Source: Apostichopus parvimensis (Eukaryota; Echinodermata; Holothuroidea; Aspidochirotida; Stichopodidae). From it: a DNA stretch of 64,000 nucleotides. Made by a program: the position numbers and the translations under genes. The notes beneath the pieces are model-generated. The model had not been told where the DNA came from. It worked only from the letters and a program-made list of their open reading frames with translations, and made no database searches. This document shows positions 38,201 through 53,200 of this stretch, in pieces. Location: assembly GCA_000934455.1 (NCBI GenBank), contig KN886689.1, forward strand, positions 75,302 through 139,301, in the 5' to 3' direction. Numbering within the stretch: the first letter of the stretch is position 1; every line of letters begins with the position of its first letter.

Positions 38201-41200
38201 CGTTTGTTCTGCGAATCGATGGCAGCGGACTGCTGGGGAGTTGGTTCAGGCTATACAAATGATATAAAACAATTCTTTTAATAAAGATTTATGGAACGAG
38301 ATCACAGACTCTCAAATAATGCATACTTTTCTCAAAAGACAGATGATAGAAGATGTTCCTGGCCACTTCAACATAGACATTTTTCTTGACGACACTTTGA
38401 ATCAAGAGTGGCTCTTAAAACTAAACCCGACGTTGACATTCAAACTACCTCGAAAAAGTTGAAGTTTGAGACTCTTCACCGATGAGAATGTAATGAGAGT
38501 AATGTTTTTGTCACAAATTCTTAAAGGGTGGTTTTGTAAGAGGATGACGAGGAGAGTGGTTGTGATTCTTAATATGTCTGATTTCTCAACCAATGTGGTG
38601 CAAGTGCATACCACTAATGTTGCATATTCATGGCTAATCACCTAGGTAACCTTGTTGCAACAGGAATAAGGCTAACGCTAATTGTGAGGTCACTGATATA
38701 TATATATATATTGTGATCTATCCATGCAGTCAAATCATAGACATGCAAAACTGAAATGTAATTCTGCAACAGATGTGAAATTTCATATTATACACAATAT
38801 TTCACCTCTATTCCCTTTGACCCCCCCCTCCCTCCAACCCCCATCCTTCCCCTCTCATTTCCCATCCCACCTCAACTATTTACAGTGTCGGTTATTGATG
38901 AGGAAGAATCGACCAAATAAACTTATGAGTGGGTGACTTCATGCAAACATGGTTTACAGAACAAACCATTCCTTTTAATATTTGTAAAAGTGATAAAAGT
39001 GAACTATATGGAGTAACATGCTTGATGCATTTCTAGCAAACGGTTTTGTGTTTATTCCTCATGTGGTTTTGGAAAACCTTTGTATATTTTATTTCTTCAA
39101 GAATCAGTGACTGGAGAGGATGCTTTGTAAAGTCAAATGATAGGTCTGAGGAATTCAGACCAGACAAACAAACACACAGACAAACAATTTGGCAGACATA
39201 TCAATCAGATACATAAGTTTCGGGTTTGGAAGAAATAGAGTGAAGTTCATATGAATGTATCAAAATGCAACCATATACTGACTTGGTATTGCATAATGCA
39301 TAGTATGATTCAAGAGCAGATCATTTCTCAGTTAAGAAATCATTTCTGAAGGGGAAGGGATCGAGAGAGGTGAGAGAGGGGGTTGGGGATGGTTCATAAT
39401 ATCATAAACATGTATCATATGCACCATTGAAGAAAACTTCACTATCTTTCCACACATGGTCCCAGTAAGACTGTAGTGAAGTAGTAATGTCAACATAATC
39501 TGAAAATACAAGTTTACCCTTAGTTTTGGTCAACTTTAATTTTCATAATGCAATATTAGGGGGGAGGGGATGGGAGGGGGAGGAATGTGGACATCACTAT
39601 GACCTTAACAATAACATCCGCTAAGCATTCACAGTGTACAAGGGAATTGGAGAGGGCAGATTTATATTTATGTGGTATCATTGCTAACTGTGTGAACATT
39701 TATAACATCCTATTCTAATAACAACCTTTTATATATCACTATAAACTTAATCAAGTTCAATCTAATGGCGTAGCATTCTTAAATGCCAGCCCAGACCCAG
39801 TCACAAGCTGAAGTGTACAGTTACAATCCATTTAAAGTCAACCCAAAGAGAAGCAAGGTGACAAAATGCCATATTAGAACAAACCACCTTTGGACCTGCT
39901 AACCCCTGGCTACCTCTTACATGGTAAGCATCTGTATACCAAACTAATTAAAATAATAGAATTAAAAGTCATATTGACCTCCCATTGCCATGGCAAAAAA
40001 AGCAAGTAAACATATGATGAACTACCACAACCCAGAGCAAACTGGTTAATTACACAAGCAAAATGTTATTAAAAAAGCGCTAAAAAAAAAATAGGGTTAC
40101 AGCTCAAGTATGCAAATAATGTAAAATTAACAGAATTTTGTAAAAGGAAACAGAGGTGATAAAATAAATATTTAATTTCTCCTTTTTTGGTAGAATATTT
40201 TCACAATGTCGCTTTTGGGTGTTACTCCTATCATAACTCCAATTATAACACGCTGAAATGGTTTTCTAAATCTCGCTCATTAACTTCCTTAACTCCAAAT
40301 TTACCTAGACATTTATCTTTTTGTCACAATTTCTTTCTGAGTTCTCTGTACAAAACAAGGTATTCATTTCCTTTATTTTATAAAACAGAAAAATCTCAAA
40401 AAGATCCACTGCAGCACAACTGCTTCATTCTAGTGTAAAATACTGTGACCAAATACTAAAGCAGGTAAAATGCTATTTGATCATGTTAACTTTTACTTTG
40501 TCGGCTAATCTGTAATGAGACTAGGCGAAATTTTTATTATTTCTCTACAGGATTTTGAAAGTCGAAAACTGGACGGATGTATAGACTTGTATTATAACAT
40601 ACGCATAAATTATGAAACAAACTGCTTCTGCTCCAAAACCAACAGCAAAATTAAAAAATAAAACCCTGTTGACTACCCAGCATGGCAGCCTCCTGTAACC
40701 AAGTCTGGGAAAGCAATACAGGTGGGGGGGGGGGGGGAGAGAGATGGAGCAGAATGGGTAACACGAGATGGAGTAAGCTGTAACAGAGGGGGTGGGGGGT
40801 GGGAAGAAGTTAAGTTGCTGGTAGAAGCCTGCTGCATATAATATAGAAACATGCAGAAAATGTTCATATGTCAAATAAGAAAATATGGATTGAGTTATAT
40901 TACTTTTACAGATGCTTCCTTGTTAAAAAAGTTCAAACAAACACTAAAGTAGAAATAAATGTAAAACCCCAGCACCAAACTAAGTTTAAAATATTTCGGT
41001 TCAGCTTGTTCCGTTAACCACGCGTTCACTGTCCAATCACAGCATGATAAAAGAAATATAATTGTCTTAAATGTGTGAGGCGGTATGGCATGCTTATTTA
41101 ACTTAATCATAAAAGTCACAATATTAGATAGCACCGTAGCGCACTCACTCCTGAGGTAACTGATTCGCAATATATTCCAATCAGAAATTACTTTCCATGT

Positions 41201-44200
41201 CTTTTCTTTAAACTTTGAACAAATTGTTTTGCTTTCCTTTTACTTTTTTGGGGGACGGAGGGATGGGAGGGGCTGTTGACACCAACACCAATTTAGAGAC
41301 ATACCAGTCTGACTAAACATTGTAAATCTTCAAATCTAATAGGCATCCTTGATTAATATTGCAGTCCCCACATATCTCACTAAATGCTCAGCACTTAAAG
41401 AAGAAAGAAAAAAACCCAAACAATTTTATAAGATTATTGGAATGCATCAGATTATAAACCAAAAATTATTTTTGCACATTTAAGAGCAAAAATATAGCTT
41501 TCTGTGAAGCAGTAAACTATTCATAGGTGTTCATACTGCAAATATTCTGACAAAGTATCTCCATTCTCCAAAAAGATAATATTGTGTTGTATTTGAGGTT
41601 TGGCGGCTCTATTTGAAGGCTATCTGCTTTACTTGAATTCAAGTATAAACCTGAATTCCAGTAAAAACCCTAAGAAGAGAGAGAGAAGTGATAAACCAAG
41701 ATCACAAAGAAATCATGGTTTTTAGCCTTTTTTTTTCCTGGAGCCAGATTCTTTCTGTTTCTTTAAATTTTGTTCTCATTTGCTGTATTTTGGTTTCTTG
41801 TAAAGCACATTGAGACCGCCAGTATAATGCGCTATATAAATAAGTATTATTATTATTATTTTAACACTGGGAGATACAACTGGCTTGATTTTCATCTCGT
41901 CCACATTTCTCATTTGAAAATCTCATTAGATGGTGGAGTGTGTTGGCTTGTATTTCTAAAACAAGAAGCAAGCAACTAAACAAATGGACAGTTTAAAGAC
42001 AAAGTTTTCAAATGTTAAGTTTTGAAGGTGACGGTAACACCGGTAATTCAACTGAACAAATATAATTATAGTCTTTGAAGTATAGATTTCTTAAGGGAGG
42101 CCGTAAAAGTTGAATTCTAATGTAATGTCCCGATTATCAATCAATTCTTCTTTCAGATGTTGTTCACTTTTTTTAGACTTCTATTAAATTTACTTAAATG
42201 TGTCTGGTTGTATCATTTCGTTGAGAGTGGAGGACTTACAGAAGAGTTTAAGTTTTTACACAGAAGAATTGTCACTCCCTTTCCTCCATAACATCTTCAG
42301 CCAAAAAAATTCATTCTTTTTTTTCTTTGACAATTTTCAAACGATTGAGGGATTCAATACTCAGCAGACGTTTGAAGGACTAGATCGAAGACTAAATAAT
42401 TAAGGAAGTTCTTTTTAGCAACTTAAGCATCCGTGGATCCGTGACTAAAGTCTTGCTTCCTTATTATTTATTCATTTGGACAAAGTAGGTCATCCACACC
42501 ATTAATATAATTTATTAATATTACTAATTGCGATTAATGCTTGTATATGCACCAGAGCACCAATATGAGAAATAAGAAACCCAGCATGCCGGCACTTATA
42601 TGAAAGTTAAATAAGAGTTAAATAAGTTAATTATTAATGCACCATGCTTTTATGCATATCCATGTTTGTTTTCTTTACATATCATACTTTTTGAGGTGCA
42701 GCTGCATCAGCTGGCATCTAAAACAATGGTGATTAGACAAAGAGGAGAGAGAAAACAATGGTTTATTAGGATAACGAGAAATGAAAAAGGGAGATACATG
42801 AATAGTGCAAGGACGTGATACACTTAGACAAACTCTAAATCGTAGCAGAATGTATTAAATTTCTCTTACATCTTGACAAGGAATGCTAATTATGTTTTGA
42901 CCACTTTTACCAAACACATTCATCATTATTTCTGTTTTCAAATCCAAAACAAAACATTTACACACATAATTGAATTGAAAAGGTTGGAATTTGATTGATA
43001 CTCCCCTATTTTTGATACTCAATATAACATTGTTACAGGATCCTAACAATCACATTTCATATTTTTTTTATTATTTGTGAGTGAGAAACTAGAATAACTT
43101 CACTCCCTTCATTCTTCTACCTAAACCTAACCGATAACAAAATTTTCCAAATACTGAATTATTTTAGCATCAGAAGACTAACTGGCTGAAATAAGAGTCT
43201 ACCCATACATATCTTTTAACCACATCTATGTTTATAGCTACATCATAAAGGACAAGCACAATAGAAGCCTCCACAACCATGCTTTCATCCAAAAAGCAAC
43301 ACAGACATTTACTATTTACTGAATTATTATTATATTTTTGCTTGTGATGACAAAAATGACCACAAATAGTAATCATATACAGCTTTGGATGCTATGGTAT
43401 GTCACACATAGGGAAGCAAAAACTTTTCTCCATATTTTGTCTATATATTTATAAAAGCCAGAGTAAATCAAACAGCCATATAAATTGGAGAATTTCATGC
43501 AATTGTACAACTTTTCCAAACTGTCTCCTTGAAGAAAAAACAAAATCATCGAAAAAAGAGGTTTGAATAGGAAATGACGTAGAACAACAGCAATTTTTTT
43601 TTTTTTGAACATCTTTGGGTGTTAAAGCGGATGATACACAATTGGCCACATACATTTCATGCGCTTGTACATCTTGAATTAAATTGTTCTTTTGGAGAAT
43701 TATGTATGACAATGGGAAAGACAAAATAGCAAAGCAGGGATTTTGCATTGTTGCAAATTCCACAGTACAAATTAATACCCAGAACCTTTCTTTGTATCTT
43801 TTTTTATTTTTCTCTTTGGTAAAGCCATAATAATAAGGATGAATGGTCGACATAAATTTCCGGCAATTGTTCGTCTTTCTCAATTCCTTCTCTTTAAAAA
43901 AATATGTATGAAAGTTGAATGAGCTCTGTAAAGGGAATGATTAATGAACAAAACAGGATTATACGTTACCTCTTTGGGCAAGTCCACGGTACCAGTCTGC
44001 TCGTCAAGTTGTCTGTTCAACGAAGAAGAAGAACAACATGTGATTCTGTGTCATCAAGAATAAGTTACAACTATTCTTATGACAGATATATATATCAAAG
44101 TTTTGTCCAACAAAACCAAGTGACTGGGAGAGGATGAACACTCCCCTTCACCCCTCAAAGTCCTTCCCTGTCCTTCCTCCCTCAGGGAGGACTAAAAACA

Positions 44201-47200
44201 TTTCAGTAAAATCGTTGAAAATGTAAGAAAAACTTCTCTTACCCAGCTGAGGACTGCTTGAGGCTGTAAATTCGGAGCAAGAAGTCACCCTCTTGGTTAG
44301 GCTCAAAGGTGGATGGGACCACACAGTACCTGCCGACCGGTAGCTTGTACCGACCGCTTATCTCACGGGTGTTGACAAAGGTGTGAGAACGAGCCTTGGA
44401 GGCATTGTAGAGGAAGTAGTTTTTCTCTAGTTGGCCGACTTGATCTTTGAACTGAAAGATTATCAACAGCAAGGACCAGCATGATAAAAGATTCACATAG
44501 CTGATGGAAATGATGTCATTGACAGGGATATTCCTCTGGCAGAAGTTGATTGCTTGACAAAAATTGCAGGACATTTTCAACATCCTTAGGTATATTTTCC
44601 CACCTTGCCTTGGTTTTTTTTAACTGTGCAAAATATGAATGTTTCTCATTTTTGGATGATATTTCATCTGGCAACAGCAGATATGAATAATTATGTTACC
44701 ATGGTGATTGGGCTGAACATGTTTTGGTGTGCCTTTATCCACAGCGCTAAAAGACATATTGCTACCAAAATACTTTATTTTGACAAAATTTAGATATATA
44801 GAGGACATTGACAACTAATCAAGCATTTCAAGAATCTCCCACTCCCAACGATAAACCTACAAGAAGATTATAACAGAAAAATCAAGATTTCGAGAAAAAA
44901 TATCTGCACTGGTGAGATCACAAACCACCTGTGTGTGATTCACTTCCCAGAGTGAGGGGGAGGCATTATAAAGCCATACCAAATTATTAGTGATTCCACA
45001 AAAGATGAATATTTCAAACCATGTGGACTGCCTTTTCTTTCCAGTAAAGAAACAATGTGACTTGAATGAAGTAACAGCATGGTAAATTACTTTCATGCCA
45101 CTTTTATAATCTTCTCATTTTTTTCTTGCTCTCTATTTCTTCATCTTTGATCCGCAACAATTTAAAACCAAATGCGCACTTTTCCATGCCAAACAAACCT
45201 CGTAAATGGCGAAACCTATGGTCAAGTTGTCGATGCCCATTTTACGTTGCTTTCTGCGGTTCTTCTGCATGAGTGCTACCATAAAGGTTCCTCCGGTCTT
45301 AGGGATGTTGGGATCATCTTCTTCCTCGTCATCATCTTCTGGGTCATCCTCCTCCTCTAGACCCAGAGCAAACTGAGGGTTGATCCAGAATGTATCTAAC
45401 CGAGGTATATGAAAGAATAAAGACTCACGATGAGAAACTCCAAGGAAATTTTAAAGTCGCAAAGCAAGAAAAGGCTCGACTTTGCAAGGAAACAGCAATG
45501 ACTATAACCAAAGTTTTTTTCGTTTCTTTGGCAAAATCACTACTTGAGGTACTGTGATATTTTATTTCTTATTTTGTTGTATATTCTACCACATTCTGAG
45601 TACCAACTCTGTGAATTTCTTCTGTGTTTTCTGTTTCTCACTTCGTGTATAAGAAGTAGAAAGCTTGATGTGTTTGAGAAGTGCTTAATATTATGAGTTC
45701 TAACAAAAAAAACAACTAATACATAGATTAATTGTTTATATACATTTTGCTAGGCATATTAACTAGATCTCTTTCCTTCTGTCTTAACCACTCAGCCCAG
45801 GGTAACTGTTTCTTTATTATTTGCAACTTAACTGGTATACCTATGAAGAATTTGAACAGAAATCAACAAAAGTGTGAATTTTAACCAAAATCGACAAAAG
45901 CGTGAATTTTAACCAAAATCAACAAAAGTGTGAATTTTAACCAAAATCGACGATAAGTGCTGCTCCATTGCATATTTCTCTTTCTCATGCTTAATTATGT
46001 GTAAACAATTGCTGAAGCACCAAATTTAAAAACCAAACAAATTTATTCAGAAAATTTACCCACAGAAGTGAGAATGGCAAACAAAGTGTCCACATATTTA
46101 TGCTTTCAAGGCTTTTCCGTTACCAAAATCTTGACCCTGTTTAAGGAAACAGTACTTAATCTTTGTAGGTTAATAGACTGTCTGGCAAATGATAATAATC
46201 CATAGCTATACAAGGTTTATTCTGACAAATATGCATTCAAAACACTTGATGTCTGATCAACTTTTCTCTAAAAAATGCCATGACATTGCAATGATTATAC
46301 CACTTTCTCTGAAAATTTCCGAAAAACTTCCTTTGGCCCAAATCATCAATTTTTTTTTAATTTCGAAGATTTTTTGTCTCTCCTAATTCTGCATGTATGA
46401 CAGGGGCTAGTTGCGATAATTTCAAGCAAACTTTTACGGGAATTCAAAAAAGATCAAGAGACACCCGCCTAGATTTTTGCATCAAATGACAGACTGAATC
46501 AGTAGGTACTTAATCAATTAATTTGATTCCAAAAATCATTAACATGTGATCGGATACTAGCCTTTCCTTTACAATTTAACAACCATTAAATTGACATGAT
46601 CACCTTAAACCATAATTAGGTGAAGAGATCAAATGATTAATAATGCAATTTGCTTCCAATTCTTTATATTCTTGTTGACACAAAAAAGACCTCACAAAGA
46701 TCAGCTGACCTGATAAAATCAGCTTCCCTCAAAATAGTGATTCAGTATACACCCCTAGCCTAAACCTGCTGCAACAAAAGAACTCTAGATTTTGTACACT
46801 CATCTCCCAACATCTCTCATAATTTCTTCTCCCTGCTTTATTAATTTCATTCTCTGAAATGTTCGTAGCAACCAACCTGGAAAGTTTCTGCAGCCGCCAG
46901 CGCTCGCTCCCTTCTGCCAACGACCGGGCTGGATGTTCTCAATCCACTTCTTATTGCCACGAGTGCCTCGCATGCTCTCTGGCGAGAGGTTGCAGATGTC
47001 CACTCGAGTGAACTCTTGGATGAAGTCTTCGTACTGCATCCTGTACGTAAAATTAAAGCCGACTGTCAGAGATGTTCGTTTTGAACATCAAACGCACGAC
47101 CTTGACTACTGTGACAATAGTCTACTGATATATTAAAAATATCTAGCATTTTGTTTGTTGTCACAGATGGTGCTGCTTTCTGTTTTGTCTGTGCATTTCT

Positions 47201-50200
47201 AAGTTCTTCTTCTAGGAGAGTCCTCTTGTCCAAGTAGAAAGAAAAATATCATGGGCATTTTTGACTGACTCGACTAGTCGAAATAGGTCAAATAAGACAA
47301 TGAACATGGTATTTTGAATAACAAGGAAGAGAAAAAGGTAGTATGTATGCAAGACATAGATGCAGCCAAGTTAAAGGGTTCCATTTCCCCTCCATTGAAG
47401 ACATTATGTTGGCATTATTTCATAACTGAAGGCAGGGAGGTAGGAGCCGGGGGCACTGGAGGCATGTGCCCCCCCCTTTTTTCCAAAATAGCAAATGTGC
47501 CCTACTGGCAAATAAATGTGCCCCATTTGATAAAGAACTGTCTTTGGGATATCTTAAGCCTTTGTTAATTTTAATATTTTATTTAATTATTTATTTTTAG
47601 TCTGTATATGCTATTTTCAAAATGGCATCCCATATCTTTTTGTAGCACGGTTACATGATAATAAACAATCTCAATAAATAGTATTGATAGCGTACTAACA
47701 CATCATATATATTAAAGTGATATGGCCGGTGTGTATCGGTTTATAGCATAACGAGTAGTGGTTGTGGAATGAGAAAGTGCCCCTCTGATGTTGTGCCCCC
47801 CCCACTTTTTGAAAGCTTCCTACCCCCCTGACTGAAGGTGTATAATACTCTGTGCATAGGTGTCTGTCTAGCATACTGAGGGACAATATACAGAAACATA
47901 TTAAGAGATCAAAGCCTGCAGCTGTCTACGCACAAATTGTTTTCAACATGTGCTATGCCGGTAATAAAATTAATCAATACTTTTACACTTCATAATGACA
48001 CCAATGGGTAAAAAAAAACAGTCACCTCACATAAATCTAAATTACATTCATCAAATTTATGAATGGAAGAGAGTTATTTCTGGTATGCTGTGGTCTGTAG
48101 CTCTTGCCGCCCCCATGATTCTCCACCCACATTAACAAAACAAATTAACGTTTTAAAAGACTCAAATCAGAAACAAACAATAATGACACATTTTTGGTTA
48201 TATGTAGGGTTAGGCATATGAATTTACATATCAGGGAATGGTCGACCATGTACTTCACTATATACTTCACCAAGTATATCTACAAATGTTCACTGTGGTA
48301 ACACTTATGTATCACATGTACATACCTAGACAGAACACATGACAAAATGTAAGCAATGCTGCCGAGCCAGACAGATGTGTGAGCTATTAGAGAGGAATGT
48401 TCTGTGTGAAGTACATTCAGGTATGAGGCAATTCTCCTGAATGAAGTGCTTTGGATTCAGTTAAATCTTGACCCAAAAGTTGTTGATCAGTAAGTGGTTA
48501 ACAAATTAACGTATCACAACACAAATACTTTCTTCCAAAACATGTCTTTGGAAAGCAGTACAAAGTTTAGGGGAAAAGTTTGAACAAGGACTGATGTCAG
48601 CCAGACTTATTTCCAATTCCCATTTCTTTAAGACGAGTCATTCCTTTAATCATCACTACATCCAGACTCACCAAAATTCGCCATCATCGCTGAGTACCAA
48701 GCCGAGTTCGTCACGTTCCTTCTGGTTGATGTACTTCCACTCGCTAGATCTGTGAAAGAAAAGAAATATCATATAGATTGCAGAGCAAATCAGTTGTACA
48801 AGCTTTCATATATTTATGAAATGTTATAGAAACTTCATAACATTTAAACTGAAATGTTGAACACTAGAGTAAGTAGAGGCTGCAGCATAACTTCCCCCAC
48901 ATTGTGAAATCTTGATTGATGAGGAACTCCATTACTACTCTGTAGCATCAACGTCATAAACAGCTGCTGAATACCTTGAGTAAACTGTTAACGAGGAAAA
49001 TACCTACCACACTGTTGCAGCCAATATATGTAGCCTAGCCTTCTTTGTACATAAGAACTTTCAAGGGTGAAGCTGTTATTGTTTTTTATAGGATGGTTAC
49101 TGGCTACTTATACTACTAAGAATGAATATTTTGTTGAGTTTGCACAGACCTGTTGCACTTGTAATGTGTGTGAATTTAGTTGGGAGTAAAATACTTTCAG
49201 TCTTCTTCTGCCTTTCTGTCGAATAGTCTGCCTTCTCAAGATATAGAAGCTGACTATCTCTGATAAATTTTAAAGCTTTACTTAATATGACTCATCTTTA
49301 CTAGACGCTGTAGCATTCCTTTGTTACTCTGTCCCTCTTTTCTCAGTTTCAGTTCCAAATTATGTTCTCTATCTATCCTCCAAGGAGGTATAAGAGACAA
49401 CAATATATTAACAAGTAGGGATACCGTAACACATAACATAGTTGTGCAACAAGACTTAAAGTGTGTGTTAGGCTATATACAGTAAGAATGATGTGTTGAT
49501 GTTATGGTTTGTGTTGTTGTTATGGTTTGTGTTGTTGTTGTTACTCCTTTGGGGACAGATTACTAATTGGTCTTGAGTAGTGGAAGTACTCAACAACTTT
49601 GAAACAACAACACCAAACAATGACTTACTTGTCACTCCATCGACCATTCCACTCCTTCTGACCCCATGGATTTCTCAGTCGGATTAGGCGAATTTTTTGC
49701 TTTCCAGACTGTGTGCTGACATTGACCTATTCGGACAGAAGAAAGACGATGAAAGTGTGTCAAAGTTTGAGAGGTGGCCCGGGTGAGAGGCAGGTGGGAG
49801 CTGGGGAAATACCTTTGACTCACAATTTCTCTCTCAAGATTGACATACCACAATGGTTCATAATTTTGTTTTTCTTATTCTTACCCTTTCCTTCTGAATT
49901 TCTGAATTTAAAATTTCCAAGTTACCACTTCTCCCTCCCAACATTTTGGAATGTTGACACTTACTCCACTTAAAACTGCAGCTCATGCATGGGTAAAGCC
50001 AGCAGGGTAAATAATATATATCCCCTCCCATAAACAGACCTCCCTAAGTCCCCACCTTGCATTGAAACTAAACAACCAGACTGAACCTTTTCTTCAATAG
50101 CAAAAAGTAAAGAGGTGAATAGTACAGCAAACAGAAGGTCATGAAGACCAATCAAATGTATGCATTTACTTTCTTGACATCCGTCATGGTGTAGGCGTGT

Positions 50201-53200
50201 CCAACCACCAGTCCAGAGTTAGTGACAGCTTCCATTCCTCTGCCAGCCTGGTCAATGGAGCTACCGATCTGAGCATCGCGCTCGTAAGCCTTCAGCAAAA
50301 CACGGAACAAGTTCCTGGGTGTTTTGTCTCGGAGATTGAAACTCTCTGAGATACCACCGGTGAAGTCTTCCATGGCTTCGATGGTGTTTCCTCCCTTGAG
50401 TGACTCGTAAGAGCCATGGAGCCTACAGATAAATCATAGAGAATCACATGAGCAAGCAGTAAGGGTGGCCCATAATATATATGGAGCCTTGCTTTAAATC
50501 AAGAAAATGACAAACAAGAGGGAATATTGGATCAAGATCCACACACAGAACTTCACATCTCACATCTCCCTCAGCTGAATATTTGATGCAGGTTTCATGC
50601 ATCTATTTTGATAGATTGTGGATACCAATGCAGTTCCCTCTTAAATTGATTGGTAATAAAGGGACTTCCCATTTTTAGATATGAACTAGTCACTAGTGAG
50701 CAAGAGCTTGAGAGAGCCAGGTCAGTTTGTCAGGCAGGGGCATAGCGAGCGGGGAGGTGTGGGGGGTGTCACACCCCCCCAATAATTTGGTCGCTGTCGG
50801 CAAATTTTGGGTCTGTCNNNNNNNNNNNNNNNNNNNNNNNNNNNNNNNNNNNNNNNNNNNNNNNNNNNNNNNNNNNNNNNNNNNNNNNNNNNNNNNNNNN
50901 NNNNNNNNNNNNNNNNNNNNNNNNNNNNNNNNNNNNNNNNNNNNNNNNNNNNNNNNNNNNNNNNNNNNNNNNNNNNNNNNNNNNNNNNNNNNNNNNNNNN
51001 NNNNNNNNNNNNNNNNNNNNNNNNNNNNNNNNNNNNNNNNNNNNNNNNNNNNNNNNNNNNNNNNNNNNNNNNNNNNNNNNNNNNNNNNNNNNNNNNNNNN
51101 NNNNNNNNNNNNNNNNNNNNNNNNNNNNNNNNNNNNNNNNNNNNNNNNNNNNNNNNNNNNNNNNNNNNNNNNNNNNNNNNNNNNNNNNNNNNNNNNNNNN
51201 NNNNNNNNNNNNNNNNNNNNNNNNNNNNNNNNNNNNNNNNNNNNNNNNNNNNNNNNNNNNNNNNNNNNNNNNNNNNNNNNNNNNNNNNNNNNNNNNNNNN
51301 NNNNNNNNNNNNNNNNNNNNNNNNNNNNNNNNNNNNNNNNNNNNNNNNNNNNCCAACAAAAAAAACTTCGCTACGCCCCTGTTGTCAGGGACATTTAAAA
51401 TGTCAGCTGGCCGCTTTTAGAATCCTCCATTTTCTCCTTGAGTATATTTTGAAATGAGAATGCATTATATTCTTTATCCAATATTTCCCGGACCTCCTAA
51501 ACAACCCCCAGCCCCCCCCCCTCCACCTCTCATAAAGCTAGTGGGTATTCACACCACTCCATTTATTTGCACTACCCATGAAGTCCAATTGTCTAGGTTG
51601 TTAGAGGACTGGTCACACATGTGGTATTCTGAAAGTTCATTTATCTGATTCATGGATCAAACCAAGTTAAAATCTATCTGAGATTTTAGTGAAAAACCAG
51701 AACATTAGAAAGTCCCATGTCCTGTGATCCAGAAGAGGTACATACACATGGAAATACACATACATGCACATGCTATCACCATAACAAAGGTTCTCTTTTG
51801 TCTTCGGCCAGGGAGCAATTTAAGGCAATGAAATAAAATCTCACTTGGCATAGGCCTTCTCTAGAAGGGCGCTCCAAAACTCATTCTTGTCTGTCGAGTG
51901 CACAAACACTAGACGACCCTGATAGGTTGGAAGACGGTCGTCGACGACTATCTCCTTCCACTCTCCGTACTGCCAGAACATGAACTTGAAGATGCCAGCA
52001 TATCCCTGAGAAAAGCTTTGATCTGGAGGAACCACTTTGAAGAGAAGATGCTCATCGAGAGCCAAGGCGGCGAGAGCAGCCAAAAACCAACAATCACCTG
52101 CACAGGGAAGAGAGGATTATTATTATTATTATTATACATCTTTATTAACAAACCTAAATTTGGTTTTCTATTGTTCTCCCTCAAAAGTGAACTCAAATTT
52201 AGCCATTTTCTTTGACAAACAACTTTCTGTCTTTATCAATTGTTCTCAGCTTCAAGGTCATATGCCCCCACCCCACACCCCCCTCCCCCCTGAGCCCTCT
52301 TAACCAGCCAACCAACCCTACTCATGGTACTGCATGACTTTGAGCCTTGCCCTTGCCCTTACCATCTACCTTTGGACTTTGTAAATGTATGTGAGCAATG
52401 CTGGGACCCATATATTTCAAAACCAGAAACAAACATCCCATTCCTTAGTATGTATAATATGGAAGTGGAGACAAAGTCAAAAGAAACAATAGAGATCTCA
52501 AACACGGTGACCAGAGTGTGAGACACCACCCTAGCTATATATTGAGACATGGACTTCATGATTTCTATTTCTAGGAGACATATAATCAAATCACTTGAAT
52601 AGCTGTAGTACAGCTGTTACTAACACAGTCCATATAAACATCCTGGATTGTAATCAGCAAACATTAATTGGATGAACATTTATTAGTTTATAGCCGGACA
52701 ATGCTGTCATGACAATAATCTTACTTGTCTTAGTGAAAGATTAGACTGCATAATGTATTCTTTAATGTTACAGGAGATGCCACATGTTTAACAGCTTTCA
52801 AAAAGTGTGCAATATGATTAGCATGCTGTTGTGTATTGCATTGTATTGATAACACAATAATATCTTCTTCTAAGTCTTTCAGAAATGCTCCAATCACTTC
52901 CTACCATACAACTCTCTGCAACAGACCCTTCCACACCAATCCTCTAACTTCCTCCCCACCCCACCCCCTCCCCTCCCAACAGTAAATATCCCTTCAATTA
53001 ATAGAGGTGAAATCAGTGCATATTTAATTCCATTGTAGGGTTCACATTATGTTCAAACATAAATTGGACTTGGCACATAGCTACATTAGACTTGGAAAAA
53101 AGCTACATTAAACTGTACTCACATATTTTTATACAGCTCAATCTGATAATTCACACAAATCTGAGAACCAACTGTGCATGTGTGCACAGAGTCTACTTGC

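Noticed and set aside
50727-51457. Long open frames across the N gap
   Set aside because: They consist almost entirely of unknown bases.
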